Assembly (NCBI GenBank): GCA_016200665.1
Contig: JACQEG010000144.1
Span: 1-36,228 of the forward strand
Length of the DNA: 36,228 nucleotides
Direction: 5' to 3'
Source of the DNA: Chloroflexota bacterium
GTDB taxonomy: Bacteria > Chloroflexota > Limnocylindria > Limnocylindrales > CSP1-4
Part shown: positions 9,190-18,760 of the stretch, piece after piece
Numbering within the stretch: the first letter of the stretch is position 1
Layout: every line of letters starts with the position of its first letter
Program-made: the position numbers and the translations under genes
The notes under the pieces: model-generated
Told to the model about the DNA's origin: nothing
The model's database searches: none
What the model saw: only the letters and a program-made list of their open reading frames with translations

Positions 9190-10806
9190 ATGCGCTTCGC
9201 GATGGCCGGTCTCCTCGGCCTGGTCGTCCCTGGCGCCGGGCAGGCGGCCCTGGGGCGCCGGCGGGCGGCCCTCCTGTTCTTCCTGCCGACAGCCGCCCTG
9301 GTCGCCGTTGGAATGGGGCTGCTGCTGACCCGCGGCATCACCGGCGTCGTGGCGATCCTGGTCACGCCCGGCGTCCTGCCGGCCCTGGCCCTCGTGAACG
9401 TTCTCTTCGCGCTCTGGCGGCTCGCCGCCGTCGTCGATGGCGCCCGCCGGACGAATCGGCCGGCGGTCACCGTCGGGATCGTCGGCACGGCGACGCTCGT
9501 GCTCCTCGTCGCGCCGCACGCCTGGCTCGGCTGGTCGATCGCCGCCTGGGACGACCTCCTCAACTCGACGTTCGCCGACACCGACACCGGGCAGGTGCAG
9601 CCGACGGACCAGCCGTCCGCGCCCGGCAGCGTCGGTGGCTGGGTCTATCCCGAGCCGACTGGCTGGGACTGGCCCGACCGGACGCCCGCCCCCGGCGCGA
9701 CCCCGGCGCCCCCGAAGCGGCCCATCATCCCCGGCAGCGGCACGCTGCCCGGGCTCGGCGTCGCGGTCCCGTGGGATCGGCCCGGCGCCGTGCCGTGGGG
9801 CAGCGACGGCCGGTTCGACCTGCTCCTCCTGGGCTCGGACGCGGGCGTCGACCGGTGGAGCCGCCGGATGGACGTCATGCTCCTCGTCGAGGTCGACGTC
9901 GCCAGCGGCAAGGTGGCGATGATCGGCCTGCCGCGGAACCTGTGGGGCGCGCCGTTCCCGCCGGGCCTCGCCCGCGATTCGGTCGCCTGCGGCTGCTTCC
10001 AGAACCTGCTCAATGCGATCTACGTCGAGGCGACCGCGGTCCACCCCAACCGCTGGCCCGGGACCGGCGCGGTCAAGGGCATCGGGGCCGCGCGGTCGAT
10101 GGTCGGGGAGCTGACGGGCCGGCCCATCGACGCGGTCCTCGTCGCCGACCTGTGGGGCGTCATCAAGGTCGTCGACGCCATGGGCGGCGTCGACATCGAC
10201 GTCCCGGCGCCGGTCTACGACGACCACTACCCGGATCCCATCCTGGGCGGGATCACCCTGAGCATCCGCGCCGGCCAGCAGCACCTCGACGGCCGCCTGG
10301 CGCTGGCCTACGCCCGGAGCCGCCACCAGGACTCCGACTACGGCCGGATGGTCCGCCAGCAGACGCTGCTCCTCGCGATCCGGAACCAGCTCGGGCCGGC
10401 GACGATCCTCAACGCCCCCGGTCTCGCCGCGGCAGCCAAGGGCTTCGTCTGGACGGACCTGCCGCGCGACTCGCTGCCGAACCTCGTCGACCTGTTCGGG
10501 CGGGCCCAGACGGCCTCGGTCAAGCAGGTCCGGATCGTCCCGCCGACCTACCCGTCGTCGATCACCCCGGCCGAGGTCGTGAAGATCCAGAGGGACATCG
10601 CGAACCTGCTCGGCGTACCGGTGCCGCCGACGCCCTCACCGGTGCCCTCGTCTTCGCCGTCCCCGACGCCCTCTACGGTGCCCTCGCCGGTGCCCTCCCC
10701 GTCGCCCTCGCCATCGCCCGCGCCGTCGCCCGTGCCGAGCCCCAGCAACGTCCCGACGCCACTGCCGACCGAGTCGCCGCCCGCACCCACGGAGTCGCCG
10801 CCGTAG
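9190..10806 (+). CDS. LytR-CpsA-Psr (LCP) family protein with Pro/Ser-rich C-terminal tail
   Basis: FDLLLLGSDAGVDRWSRRMDVMLLVEVDVASGKVAMIGLPRN...LALAYARSRHQDSDYGRMVRQQTLLLAI: LCP hallmark motifs. In-frame ATG also at 9121; stop TAG 10804-10806. Confidence 0.9.
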   Translation: MRFAMAGLLGLVVPGAGQAALGRRRAALLFFLPTAALVAVGMGLLLTRGITGVVAILVTPGVLPALALVNVLFALWRLAAVVDGARRTNRPAVTVGIVGTATLVLLVAPHAWLGWSIAAWDDLLNSTFADTDTGQVQPTDQPSAPGSVGGWVYPEPTGWDWPDRTPAPGATPAPPKRPIIPGSGTLPGLGVAVPWDRPGAVPWGSDGRFDLLLLGSDAGVDRWSRRMDVMLLVEVDVASGKVAMIGLPRNLWGAPFPPGLARDSVACGCFQNLLNAIYVEATAVHPNRWPGTGAVKGIGAARSMVGELTGRPIDAVLVADLWGVIKVVDAMGGVDIDVPAPVYDDHYPDPILGGITLSIRAGQQHLDGRLALAYARSRHQDSDYGRMVRQQTLLLAIRNQLGPATILNAPGLAAAAKGFVWTDLPRDSLPNLVDLFGRAQTASVKQVRIVPPTYPSSITPAEVVKIQRDIANLLGVPVPPTPSPVPSSSPSPTPSTVPSPVPSPSPSPSPAPSPVPSPSNVPTPLPTESPPAPTESPP

Positions 10807-10825
10807 CCCCGGCGGGGCGGCGGGC

Positions 10826-12301
10826 CTACGCCCGGAGCGTCACCCAGATCGTCTTCTTCTCGGTGTACTGCTCGAGCGCCTCGAGGCCCTTGTCGCGGCC
10901 GCCGAAGCCGGACTCCTTGTAGCCGCCGAAGGGCGTCGTGATGTCGCCCTCGGAGTAGGCGTTCACGCCGACGGTCCCGGCCCGGAGGGCCCGGGCGACA
11001 CGGAAGGCGGCGTCGAGGTCGCGGGTGTAGAGCGACGCGGCCAGCCCGTACGAGGTCTCGTTCGCGAGCCGGATGCCCTCCTCCTCCGAGTCGAACGGGA
11101 TGACCGAGAGGACGGGGCCGAAGATCTCCTCGCGGGCGATGCGCATCGAGTTCGCGACGTCGCCGAAGATCGTCGGGGCCACGAAGTAGCCGCCCGTCTC
11201 CTCCAGCGTGCGCCCGCCGCCGGCGAGGACACGGGCGCCTTCCGATCGGCCGGTGGCGATGTAGCCGAGGACCTTGTCGAGGTGCGGTCGCTCGATCATC
11301 GGCCCGAGCTTCGTCGCGGGATCCATCGGATCGCCGACCGTCCACGCGGGCAGCTTCGCGAGCACCCGCTCGAGGAGCGGCTCCTGGACCGATCGATGGA
11401 CGAGGAGGCGCGAGCCGCACGAGCAGTTCTCGGCCTGGTTCATGAGCGCCGCGAACAGGACCTGGTCGGCGACGTCGTCGAGGTCCGGCGGCTCGGCGAG
11501 CACGACCTGGGGCGACTTGCCGCCACACTCGAGCGTGATCTGCTTGAGGTTGCTCTCCGCGGCGTAGCCCAGGAACAGCCGCCCGACCTCGGTCGACCCG
11601 GTGAAGGTGACCATGTCGACGTCCATGTGCCGGCCGAGCGCCGCGCCGGCGGTCCCCCCGGGGCCGGGCACGACGTTGAGGACACCGTCCGGCAGGCCGG
11701 CCTCGGAGGCGAGCTCCGCGAGGCGGATCGCGGACAGCGACGTGAGCTTCGACGGCTTCACGATGACGCTGTTCCCGGCCGCGAGCGCAGGCGCGACCTT
11801 CCACGTCGCCATGAGCAGCGGGAAGTTCCACGGCACGACCGCGCCGACGACCCCGATCGGCTCGCGGATGATCAGGCCGAGCGCGTCGGGCCCGGTCGGG
11901 GCGACCGCGTCGAAGACCTTGTCGATGGCCTCCGCGTACCAGCGGAAGGTCTTGACTGTGTCGGGCAGGTCGACGTCACGGCAGTCCGTGATCGGCTTGC
12001 CGGCCTCGAGGGCGTCGAGCGTCGCCAGCTCGTCGAGGTTGGCCTCGATCGCGTCGGCGACCCGCAGCAGGACCTTCTTGCGATCCGCCGGCGCCAGCCG
12101 TGACCAGCGACCGTCATCGAACGCGCGACGGGCTGCCTGGACCGCCGCATCGATGTCGGCGGCGCCGCCGGCGGCGACGTGGGCCAGGACCTGGCCGGTC
12201 GCCGGGTTCTCGGTCGCGAACGTCTCGCCGGACGCGGCGTCCCGGAACGCGCCGTCGATGAATGCCTGGGTCCGGAAGGTGGGTCTCGCCGCGGTGACCA
12301 T
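10826..12301 (-). CDS. Aldehyde dehydrogenase family protein (second copy)
   Basis: MVTAARPTFRTQAFIDGAFRDAASGETFATENPATGQVLA..., LECGGKSPQVVLAEPPDLD, NQAENCSCGSR, REEIFGPVLSVIPFD. Confidence 0.95.
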   Translation of the reverse strand: MVTAARPTFRTQAFIDGAFRDAASGETFATENPATGQVLAHVAAGGAADIDAAVQAARRAFDDGRWSRLAPADRKKVLLRVADAIEANLDELATLDALEAGKPITDCRDVDLPDTVKTFRWYAEAIDKVFDAVAPTGPDALGLIIREPIGVVGAVVPWNFPLLMATWKVAPALAAGNSVIVKPSKLTSLSAIRLAELASEAGLPDGVLNVVPGPGGTAGAALGRHMDVDMVTFTGSTEVGRLFLGYAAESNLKQITLECGGKSPQVVLAEPPDLDDVADQVLFAALMNQAENCSCGSRLLVHRSVQEPLLERVLAKLPAWTVGDPMDPATKLGPMIERPHLDKVLGYIATGRSEGARVLAGGGRTLEETGGYFVAPTIFGDVANSMRIAREEIFGPVLSVIPFDSEEEGIRLANETSYGLAASLYTRDLDAAFRVARALRAGTVGVNAYSEGDITTPFGGYKESGFGGRDKGLEALEQYTEKKTIWVTLRA

Positions 12302-12360
12302 CCCTGCCCTCGTGCTGCGGTCGGCGCCATCATCGCCGATCCGGGCGGGCCGGCGGGCGG

Positions 12361-14154
12361 TCAGGGGATCGGCGCGAGGTCGAAGAGCGTGTTCCGCATC
12401 GCCGGGTCGGTGGCCGGCGTGTTGGCGTTGAAGACCGCGACGAAGACGGCGCCCGAGACGGTCTTGGTCGTGCCGTTCGCGCCGATGAGCGTGACGCTGA
12501 TGAGCCGGCCCGAGACGCCCCGATGGGACAGGTCGAGCGCGACGACCTGGCCGACGTTCGTCCGGCTGTCGGCTGCGAAGACCGCCTGGATCTGGGCCAG
12601 CGAGTAGATCGTCGTGTGCCAGGTGTTGAACGGCGACGCCTTGTCGTACGAGCTGCCGTCCGGAGCCCGGTCGGACGAGCCGCGGAGGTAGGTCAGGGCA
12701 CCGGACGTGATCGCCCCGCTCGCCGACACGAAGACGTACTCGTTGTTCTCCGTCCAGCCGCCGTCGCCCGAGTGGTACAGGGCATTCGCGATGGCGCCGT
12801 TGTAGAGCAGGAGCTTGCCCGCCGTCGCGTTGACCGCGCTCGTGCCGGCGGTCTTCTCGCCGAGCTGGCCGCGGTAGACCTGCGAGCGCGTGTCGTCGTA
12901 GAGGTCGAACGTGCCGCTCGTCGGGTGGAGGCGGTAGCCGGCGTAGGACCGGGCCGCGATGGCCTGCGACCGCAGCGCCTCGGCGGGCCACGACGAGGAC
13001 ATCTCGACGGGCACCACGCCCAGCAGGTAGGACTCCATCCCGAGCCAGTTCACCACGCTGACCGTGCCGCTGGAGCTGCCGATGACCCGGAGGTTGCCGC
13101 GGAAGCGGTCGTACGAGGTCGGCTTCGAGTAGAGCTGGAGGAGGGCCAGCGAGTCCGCCGGCCGGACGTAGAACGAGCTCGCCGGCGCCGCGCCGTTCCA
13201 GAGCGTCGACGCGTCTGCGCCGATGACGGTCAGGTGCCAGCCGCTCGCGGCGGCCGCGTCCGGGTACATCCGGAGCTGGGCATCGACGGGGAAGATGGCG
13301 CTGATCCCATCGACCTTCCAGGTACCGACGCGGCCGTAGATCCGCAGGGGACTCGAGGCCGTCGCGGCGTAGGACTGGAGGATCAGGACCCGGACGGTCG
13401 AGAGGGTCGCGGTGCCGAGCGTCGTGCCCGGGTAGTAGTGGCCCACGATCGTGGCGGCGGTCTGGCCGGCGACGGCCCGACCGTAGGCGCCGTACTGCGA
13501 CATCCCGACGCCGTGGCCGTAACCGCGGCCATAGAAGGTGATCGCGTCACCGAGCGCGGTCGGGGCGGTCTCCCACGGTCCCGAGGTCGGCGCCGGCGTC
13601 GGCACCGGGGTCGGGCTGGGCGTGGGGGTGACGCTCGCGGATGGTGCGACCGTCGGCGACGGAGCCATCGACGGGGCGGTCGACGGGGCCGCGCTGGCCG
13701 GCGCGCTGCTCGCGGGCGGAGCGGTCGCGCTCGCCAGCGGCGTGGCCGACGGGCTCGCGGCCGGGCTCGCCGTTGCGGCGACCGTCGTCACGGCCTTGAA
13801 CAGGCCGCTCGCGCCGTAGACGTAGCTCACGCCGTAGAGCGAGCTCGTCGAGTGGCCGTTGACGGCGTTGATCCGGTACCACTTCGAGCCCGAGACCCAG
13901 CCGCCGCACGAGGTTCCGTAGCTGCCGCCGCTGACGGTGGCGACGACGCTGACGCGAGACGTCTGCATGAGCGTCGCCTTGATCGCGTAGGTCGTGCTCG
14001 GCCCGGTTCGGACGCGGACGTAGTCGCACCTCGGGGCCATCGTCGTGGCACCGACCGCGACTGCGGAGGTCAGGACCAGGAGGAGCACCGCAGCCATGAC
14101 GGCCGCGCCGAGGGTGGCCGGTGACAGGGACGCACGACGAACGGGTGCTCGCAC
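12361..14154 (-). CDS. SpoIID/LytB-domain protein with N-terminal SH3-like region and Ser/Pro/Ala-rich linker
   Basis: FYGRGYGHGVGMSQYGAYGRAVAGQTAATIVGHYYPGT, EMSSSWPAEALRSQAIAARSYA (SpoIID/LytB signature), N-terminal YVRVRTGPSTTYAIKATL (SH3-like). Confidence 0.9.
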   Translation of the reverse strand: MRAPVRRASLSPATLGAAVMAAVLLLVLTSAVAVGATTMAPRCDYVRVRTGPSTTYAIKATLMQTSRVSVVATVSGGSYGTSCGGWVSGSKWYRINAVNGHSTSSLYGVSYVYGASGLFKAVTTVAATASPAASPSATPLASATAPPASSAPASAAPSTAPSMAPSPTVAPSASVTPTPSPTPVPTPAPTSGPWETAPTALGDAITFYGRGYGHGVGMSQYGAYGRAVAGQTAATIVGHYYPGTTLGTATLSTVRVLILQSYAATASSPLRIYGRVGTWKVDGISAIFPVDAQLRMYPDAAAASGWHLTVIGADASTLWNGAAPASSFYVRPADSLALLQLYSKPTSYDRFRGNLRVIGSSSGTVSVVNWLGMESYLLGVVPVEMSSSWPAEALRSQAIAARSYAGYRLHPTSGTFDLYDDTRSQVYRGQLGEKTAGTSAVNATAGKLLLYNGAIANALYHSGDGGWTENNEYVFVSASGAITSGALTYLRGSSDRAPDGSSYDKASPFNTWHTTIYSLAQIQAVFAADSRTNVGQVVALDLSHRGVSGRLISVTLIGANGTTKTVSGAVFVAVFNANTPATDPAMRNTLFDLAPIP

Positions 14155-14270
14155 GCTCCCACTGTCCGGTCCGGCGACCCAACCGGACCATGACCCATTG
14201 GTGCCAGCCGCTCCCGGACCGTGGGGCTACGGCTGCCGCCGGGGACGATGCGCGCGACCCGCCGACGGGC

Positions 14271-14294
14271 CCGCGCGCGCTAGTTCGCGCGCGG
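14271..14294. repeat. Perfect 9-bp inverted repeat CCGCGCGCG-N6-CGCGCGCGG overlapping a stop codon
   Basis: 14271-14279 and 14286-14294; overlaps the stop of the 14280 gene. No following T-run, so terminator function is uncertain. Confidence 0.5.
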
Positions 14295-14690
14295 CGACTG
14301 GATCGCCTGGAACCGCGACCGCGCGAGCTCGACGCCGCCCACGGAGGCCACGGCGGCGTACTGGCCCGGCGAGGGGATCGCCACGGGGCCGTTCACCGCC
14401 AGCACGATCCGGAGATCGGCCCCGGCGATGGCGCCCGGCGGCCGGCCGGCCTCGAAGTCCGCGCCGATCCGGGGGTCCATCGCGTGGCCGTCGGCATCCT
14501 CGAAGTGGATCTCGAGGTGGTGGCGCTGGTTCGTCTCGTTCCACTCGACGTCGACCGCGACCGCGATCCCGACCATGAGCGACGCGGGGAACTCCGGGAA
14601 CCGCAGCATGTTCCAGGCGCCGCCGAGGACGTAGAGCTTGCCGTCGACCGCCTGGGCGCTGTCGGCGAGGAGCAGGGCGTGGATCTGCAT
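14280..14690 (-). CDS. Conserved hypothetical protein (DUF6941-like)
   Basis: 136 aa: MQIHALLLADSAQAVDGKLYVLGGAWNMLRFPEFPASLMVGIAVAVDVEWNETNQRHHLEIHFED...; recognised by pattern, family name from memory. Confidence 0.65.
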   Translation of the reverse strand: MQIHALLLADSAQAVDGKLYVLGGAWNMLRFPEFPASLMVGIAVAVDVEWNETNQRHHLEIHFEDADGHAMDPRIGADFEAGRPPGAIAGADLRIVLAVNGPVAIPSPGQYAAVASVGGVELARSRFQAIQSPRAN

Positions 14691-14771
14691 GCGGCAAGCC
14701 TACGCGCCACCGCGCGCGGCGACCGACCGACCGCGGGCCGACGACCGACCGCGGCTCTGGCGACCCGTTGC

Positions 14772-15176
14772 CTAGGTGTCGATTGCCTTCGGCAGCCAGC
14801 GAGCGACCGCCACCCCGGACAGGATCGCCAGGTCGACCATGATGCCGACGACGAGCCAGGTGTGGAAGAAGAGCAGGATCGACACGATCGAGGCTGAGGC
14901 GCCGACGGCGAGACCAGGCAGGCCGATGCGGCTCGGCACGAGGCCGAGCAGCGACAGGGCCCCGAGGATCAGGCCGACGATCGTCAGGGTGACGAGGACG
15001 GTCCCGATCAACTGCCACAGCCCGGGGTCCACGCCGAAGGACGCGAGCGCGTCCGAATGGGTGAGGTCGAAGGGCACGGTGCCACGGACCTCGAAGAACC
15101 AATCCGGCATGAAGAACGACAGGTGCATCCCGGCGTGAAGCGCCAGCGCCAGGGCGATGATGAAGCGAAGAGCCAT
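14772..15176 (-). CDS. Small integral membrane protein (about 4 TM)
   Basis: MALRFIIALALALHAGMHLSFFMPDWFFEV...LIGTVLVTLTIVGLILGALSLLGLVP...; multiple hydrophobic spans. Confidence 0.7.
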   Translation of the reverse strand: MALRFIIALALALHAGMHLSFFMPDWFFEVRGTVPFDLTHSDALASFGVDPGLWQLIGTVLVTLTIVGLILGALSLLGLVPSRIGLPGLAVGASASIVSILLFFHTWLVVGIMVDLAILSGVAVARWLPKAIDT

Positions 15177-15321
15177 TCCGACCTCCGGGGGAGCACGTGC
15201 CATGCTCCGTCGGGCGATCGTGGTGCGAGACGAACGTCCTGCGATAGGGCCGACCCGCCCGATCGCGCGTGATCCGACTGGCCGCCCACGGGCGTATCCA
15301 GCGTCCATAGGAGGGTCAACC

Positions 15322-15690
15322 TTGTCCATCTCGCTCACTCGCCTCGTCCCCGCACTCGGTCTCGCCGTCGCGCTCGTTGCCGCCGGCTGCGGCTCGGGCG
15401 GCACGCCGGCACCGGCCGCTGGCACGCCGGCAGCCGCCGCCGGCACCAGCGTCGCGATCGTCAACTTCGCCTTCAACCCCAGCTCGCTGACCGTGAAGGT
15501 CGGCGACACCGTCACCTGGACGAACGACTCGGGTACCGCGCACACCGCGACCGCCGACGACGGCAGCTTCGACAGCGGCACGGTCAAGGCCAGCACCCCG
15601 TTCCAGCACACGTTCACCGCGGCGGGCACGTTCAGCTACCACTGCTCCATCCACTCGTCGATGAAGGCGACGATCACCGTCACGCCGTAG
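15322..15690 (+). CDS. Cupredoxin/plastocyanin-like lipoprotein
   Basis: TTG start with RBS-like AGGAGGG just upstream; lipobox LVAAGC; VGDTVTWTNDSGTAHTATADDGSF...GTFSYHCSIHSSMKATITV carries type-1 Cu ligands H/C/H/M. Confidence 0.85.
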   Translation: MSISLTRLVPALGLAVALVAAGCGSGGTPAPAAGTPAAAAGTSVAIVNFAFNPSSLTVKVGDTVTWTNDSGTAHTATADDGSFDSGTVKASTPFQHTFTAAGTFSYHCSIHSSMKATITVTP

Positions 15691-15705
15691 CGCTAGAGTC
15701 CGGGG

Positions 15706-16515
15706 ATGCGGATGGTGCGTCCCCGCTCCCCGGGCTCCGTCCGGTTCCGCGCGGTCCTCGCCGCCGGCATGGTGGCGGTCCTCGTCGTCGGCTGCGACCT
15801 CGGGACGAGCACCAGGCCGACGCTGGGACCCGACGGCACGCTGCCGCTCGACTCCGTGCCGGACACGAGCCCTGGGCCGGGCGACACGCCGGGACCCGGT
15901 GACAGCGGGTCCGCGGGCATCCCCGGCTTCGACGGCTGGCAGACGATCAACGCTCAGGACGTCCAGATCGCCCAGACCGAGTCGGGGCTGGCGATGACGC
16001 TGACCCGCCGGGCGCTGTGGTTCCAGACCAGCCGCGGCGTGCTCTTCTACACCCTGGTCACCGGCGACTTCCGGGTGACCGCCACGGTCCAGACCTCCAG
16101 GACCTCGGACTCCTCGCAGGAGCCCGGTGGCGACGGCACGGTCCAGCTCGCCGGGCTGATGGCTCGGGCGCAGACGCCCCAGGAGAACTACGTGTTCGTC
16201 GTCGTCGGCAGCGATGCCAACGGCCTGTCGGTCGAGACGAAGAGCACGACCAACGGCAGCAGCACCTTCGCCGGACCCGCGTGGCCGAGCGGCGACGCCG
16301 TCCTGAAGCTCTGCCGGGCCGGCACGACGTTCACGCTCTGGAAACAGGCCAGCGACGGCTCCGGCGACTTCGCGCTCGCGGCGACGTATCGGCGACCGGA
16401 CCTCGCCGGCGAGCTCCAGGTCGGGGCGACCATCTACTCCGACAGCACGCCGGACATCACCGCCGTGTTTCCCGACCTCACGATCGAGCCGCTCGATCCG
16501 GGCGAGGCCTGTTGA
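15706..16515 (+). CDS. Secreted lipoprotein with DUF1349-like (concanavalin-like) beta-sandwich
   Basis: Lipobox VAVLVVGC; GWQTINAQDVQIAQTESGLAMTLTRRALWFQTSRGVLFYTLVTGDFRVTATVQT... Confidence 0.65.
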   Translation: MRMVRPRSPGSVRFRAVLAAGMVAVLVVGCDLGTSTRPTLGPDGTLPLDSVPDTSPGPGDTPGPGDSGSAGIPGFDGWQTINAQDVQIAQTESGLAMTLTRRALWFQTSRGVLFYTLVTGDFRVTATVQTSRTSDSSQEPGGDGTVQLAGLMARAQTPQENYVFVVVGSDANGLSVETKSTTNGSSTFAGPAWPSGDAVLKLCRAGTTFTLWKQASDGSGDFALAATYRRPDLAGELQVGATIYSDSTPDITAVFPDLTIEPLDPGEAC

Positions 16516-17156
16516 CGGCCCAGGGCCATCGGCGCCACTCGCCCTATGCGCTCGATGCGGCGCTCGACGAGCTCGGCCTGCCCGTCCCGGACACGGCCCT
16601 CGCCCGCGACGCTCGGGACCTCATTGCGGAGGTCGCCGAGCCGTTCCTCGTCAATCACTCGATCCGGGCCTACGCCTGGGCCGCCGCCCTCGCCGAACAC
16701 GACGGCGTGGCATTCGATGCCGAGATCCTGTACGTCGCCGCGGCCCTCCACGACATCGGCCTGGTGGCGGCCTACGACCTCGGCGGTTGCTTCGAGCTCG
16801 ACGGGGCGATCGCCGCCCGCGACTTCGCCGTGGACCACGCCTGCCCGGCAGAGCGCGCCGGGGCGATCCACGACGTCATCGCCCGCCACATGGCCGCCGA
16901 GCTGCCGCCCGGCGCGACGGTCGAGGATGCGCTCCTCTCCGACTCGACCGGCGTGGACGTCACGGGCTACCGGATGGCCGACGTCCGGCCCGACATCGTC
17001 GCGCCCGTCCTCGCCGCCTACCCGCGCCTCGGGTTCAAGCGAGGGTTCGCGGCGCTGTTCGTCGACCAGGCCGCCCGGAAGCCACACTGCCGGGTCGCGG
17101 AGATGGTCGCCACGGGCAAGGTCGCCGCGATCCAGGCCGCGCCCTTCCCGGACTGA
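16512..17156 (+). CDS. HD-domain phosphohydrolase-like (cyanamide hydratase-like)
   Basis: NHSIRAYAWAAALAEHDGVAFDAEILYVAAALHDIGLVAAYDLGG (H...HD motif). TTG start overlaps the upstream stop codon. Confidence 0.8.
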   Translation: MTAQGHRRHSPYALDAALDELGLPVPDTALARDARDLIAEVAEPFLVNHSIRAYAWAAALAEHDGVAFDAEILYVAAALHDIGLVAAYDLGGCFELDGAIAARDFAVDHACPAERAGAIHDVIARHMAAELPPGATVEDALLSDSTGVDVTGYRMADVRPDIVAPVLAAYPRLGFKRGFAALFVDQAARKPHCRVAEMVATGKVAAIQAAPFPD

Positions 17157-17193
17157 CGCGCTCCTGGCGCCGGCCAAGCCGAAGGACTGAGCG

Positions 17194-18042
17194 TCAGGGC
17201 CTCATGATCCCGTCGGCGATCTCCCTCGCAAGCATCCGGGCCACGGCGATGGCCGCGCGTCGATCGTCTGGGCGAAACGGCGTGCGAGCGCTGGTCCCGT
17301 GGACCGCGAGCGACGCCGTGATGGCGGGCTCGAGCTCGGGTCGGCGGGCGACCAGGCGGAGACCGGCCGCCGCCTTCGAGACGACGCGTTCGCCCTCGAG
17401 TGCCGCGACGACGCGCGCCAGCGTCAGCACGAGGTACGCCAGCCGGCCGTCGGACGTCGTCGCGTCCAGGACATCGACCAGCGAGACCGTGTGCCGCGCG
17501 ACGGCAGCGACGAAGTCCCCGACCGGGATCTCCGGGATGATGGTCGCGATCGGCGGTCCGACCAGCGCGGCGTCGGCCTCGCGGACGAGGAACCAGGTCT
17601 GGAGCCAGTCGTCGGCGTCGTCGAATCGCGCGAGGGGCTCGTCGTGGCTGACCGAGACGAGCGGGCCGCCGGCGCGGACGTGGGCCAGTGTCGGCGCCCC
17701 GACGAAGACGACGTCGAGCCTGTCAGCCCACGCCGGCTCCCGCTCGGAGAGCCGAGCGACGACTCCCTCCAGCACCTCGAACGGGATCCGGTCGATCGTC
17801 GACCGGGTGACGACGCAGACATCGAGATCGCTGTGGGCCGGATCGAAGCCGCCGACGACGGCCGAGCCATAGGCGTACGCCCCGGTGAGCTCGTCGCCCA
17901 GCGTCCGAGCGAGGTCGTCGACCAGGAAGCGCAGGATCCCGGGAAGCGGCGCCGGCAGGGCGTCGATGGCTGGAGCTAGCCCGTCTGGAAGAGGCCGAAG
18001 ACCGCCAGCGCCAGGATGGCGTAGCCGACCAGCCAGACCCAC
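17194..18042 (-). CDS. Nucleotidyltransferase (aminoglycoside-3''-adenylyltransferase-like, DUF4111 type); start uncertain
   Basis: LTGAYAYGSAVVGGFDPAHSDLDVCVVT (GS..DxD) and a DUF4111-like C-terminal half. Nearest in-frame canonical start found is GTG at 18042, inside the upstream gene. Confidence 0.7.
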   Translation of the reverse strand: MGLAGRLRHPGAGGLRPLPDGLAPAIDALPAPLPGILRFLVDDLARTLGDELTGAYAYGSAVVGGFDPAHSDLDVCVVTRSTIDRIPFEVLEGVVARLSEREPAWADRLDVVFVGAPTLAHVRAGGPLVSVSHDEPLARFDDADDWLQTWFLVREADAALVGPPIATIIPEIPVGDFVAAVARHTVSLVDVLDATTSDGRLAYLVLTLARVVAALEGERVVSKAAAGLRLVARRPELEPAITASLAVHGTSARTPFRPDDRRAAIAVARMLAREIADGIMRP

Positions 18043-18332
18043 ACCTCGCGGCCCCGCGGCATGAGGATCGACAGGTAGCGCGACAGCGGCACGACCACCA
18101 CGGACAGCCCGGCGAAGACCGGGTGGGCGACGCCCGGCGTGCCGCCGGAGGTCTGGCGGAAGGCGCCGCTGATCGCGCCGACCACGACGAGGACCACGAT
18201 CGCGTAGCCGAACCAGGTCAGCAGCCGGCCGTTCACGGCCCGCGGGCTCATCGCGACCCAGGCGCACCAGGCGGCCCCGGCGACCGCGCCGCCCAGCGAG
18301 GCCCAGCCGATGACCGCGTGCAGGAGCTCCAT
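17976..18332 (-). CDS. Small integral membrane protein
   Basis: MELLHAVIGWASLGGAVAGAAWCAWVAMSP...LLTWFGYAIVVLVVVGAISGAF...VWLVGYAILALAVFGLFQTG. Confidence 0.65.
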   Translation of the reverse strand: MELLHAVIGWASLGGAVAGAAWCAWVAMSPRAVNGRLLTWFGYAIVVLVVVGAISGAFRQTSGGTPGVAHPVFAGLSVVVVPLSRYLSILMPRGREVWVWLVGYAILALAVFGLFQTG

Positions 18333-18384
18333 GCGTGCCACCTCTCCGTGCCGGACGCCGGCTCAGGCTAGCGCACGCGCGGGG

Positions 18385-18660
18385 CTAGCTCGAGACGTCC
18401 TCACGCGGGTGCCGGGAGCGGAGGATCCGCAGGTGGGCCTGGGCGGAGTAGATCGTCTCGCGGGCGAGCGCGAGGCTGGAACCCGCGAGGCTGCCGTTGC
18501 CGTTCGCGCTGTCGCAGAGGTCCCGCAGGTCCGCCGCGAGGAGCGCCACGGCGTCGTGGTCCGAGGACGCGTCGGGAAGGGAGCCGAGGAGACGCTCCGC
18601 CTCCTGGAGGGTCGCGAGCGCCTCGGTCACGAGCGTCAACACATGCTCCGGCTCGTCCAC
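18385..18660 (-). CDS. Hypothetical protein
   Basis: ORF VDEPEHVLTLVTEALATLQEAERLLGSLPDASSDHDAVALLAADLRDLCDSANG...; GTG start assumed. Confidence 0.5.
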   Translation of the reverse strand: MDEPEHVLTLVTEALATLQEAERLLGSLPDASSDHDAVALLAADLRDLCDSANGNGSLAGSSLALARETIYSAQAHLRILRSRHPREDVSS

Positions 18661-18694
18661 TCCGGGCACGTCTCCGGGACGCCTCGGAACGAGG

Positions 18695-18723
18695 AATCTA
18701 GCGACCCTGCAAGACTCCTGCAA
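18695..18723 (-). promoter_or_regulatory. Candidate sigma70-type promoter for the 18385-18660 gene
   Basis: Minus strand TTGCAG-N17-TAGATT, about 35 nt upstream of the assumed GTG start. Hexamers only partly match consensus. Confidence 0.35.
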
Positions 18724-18760
18724 TCCCCTGGGGGACAAACGAGATGGCGCTCTGCTGCGG

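Noticed and set aside
10620-10803. Repetitive gccctcgccg/tcgcccgtgc sequence resembling a repeat array
   Set aside because: Encodes the Pro/Ser-rich tail of the LCP protein; low-complexity coding sequence, no unique spacers, not CRISPR.
12523-14124. 533-aa plus-strand ORF
   Set aside because: Antisense to the SpoIID/LytB gene, composition typical of a shadow ORF.
14271-14294. 9-bp GC-only inverted repeat as a rho-independent terminator
   Set aside because: No U-tract on either side; reported only as a repeat.
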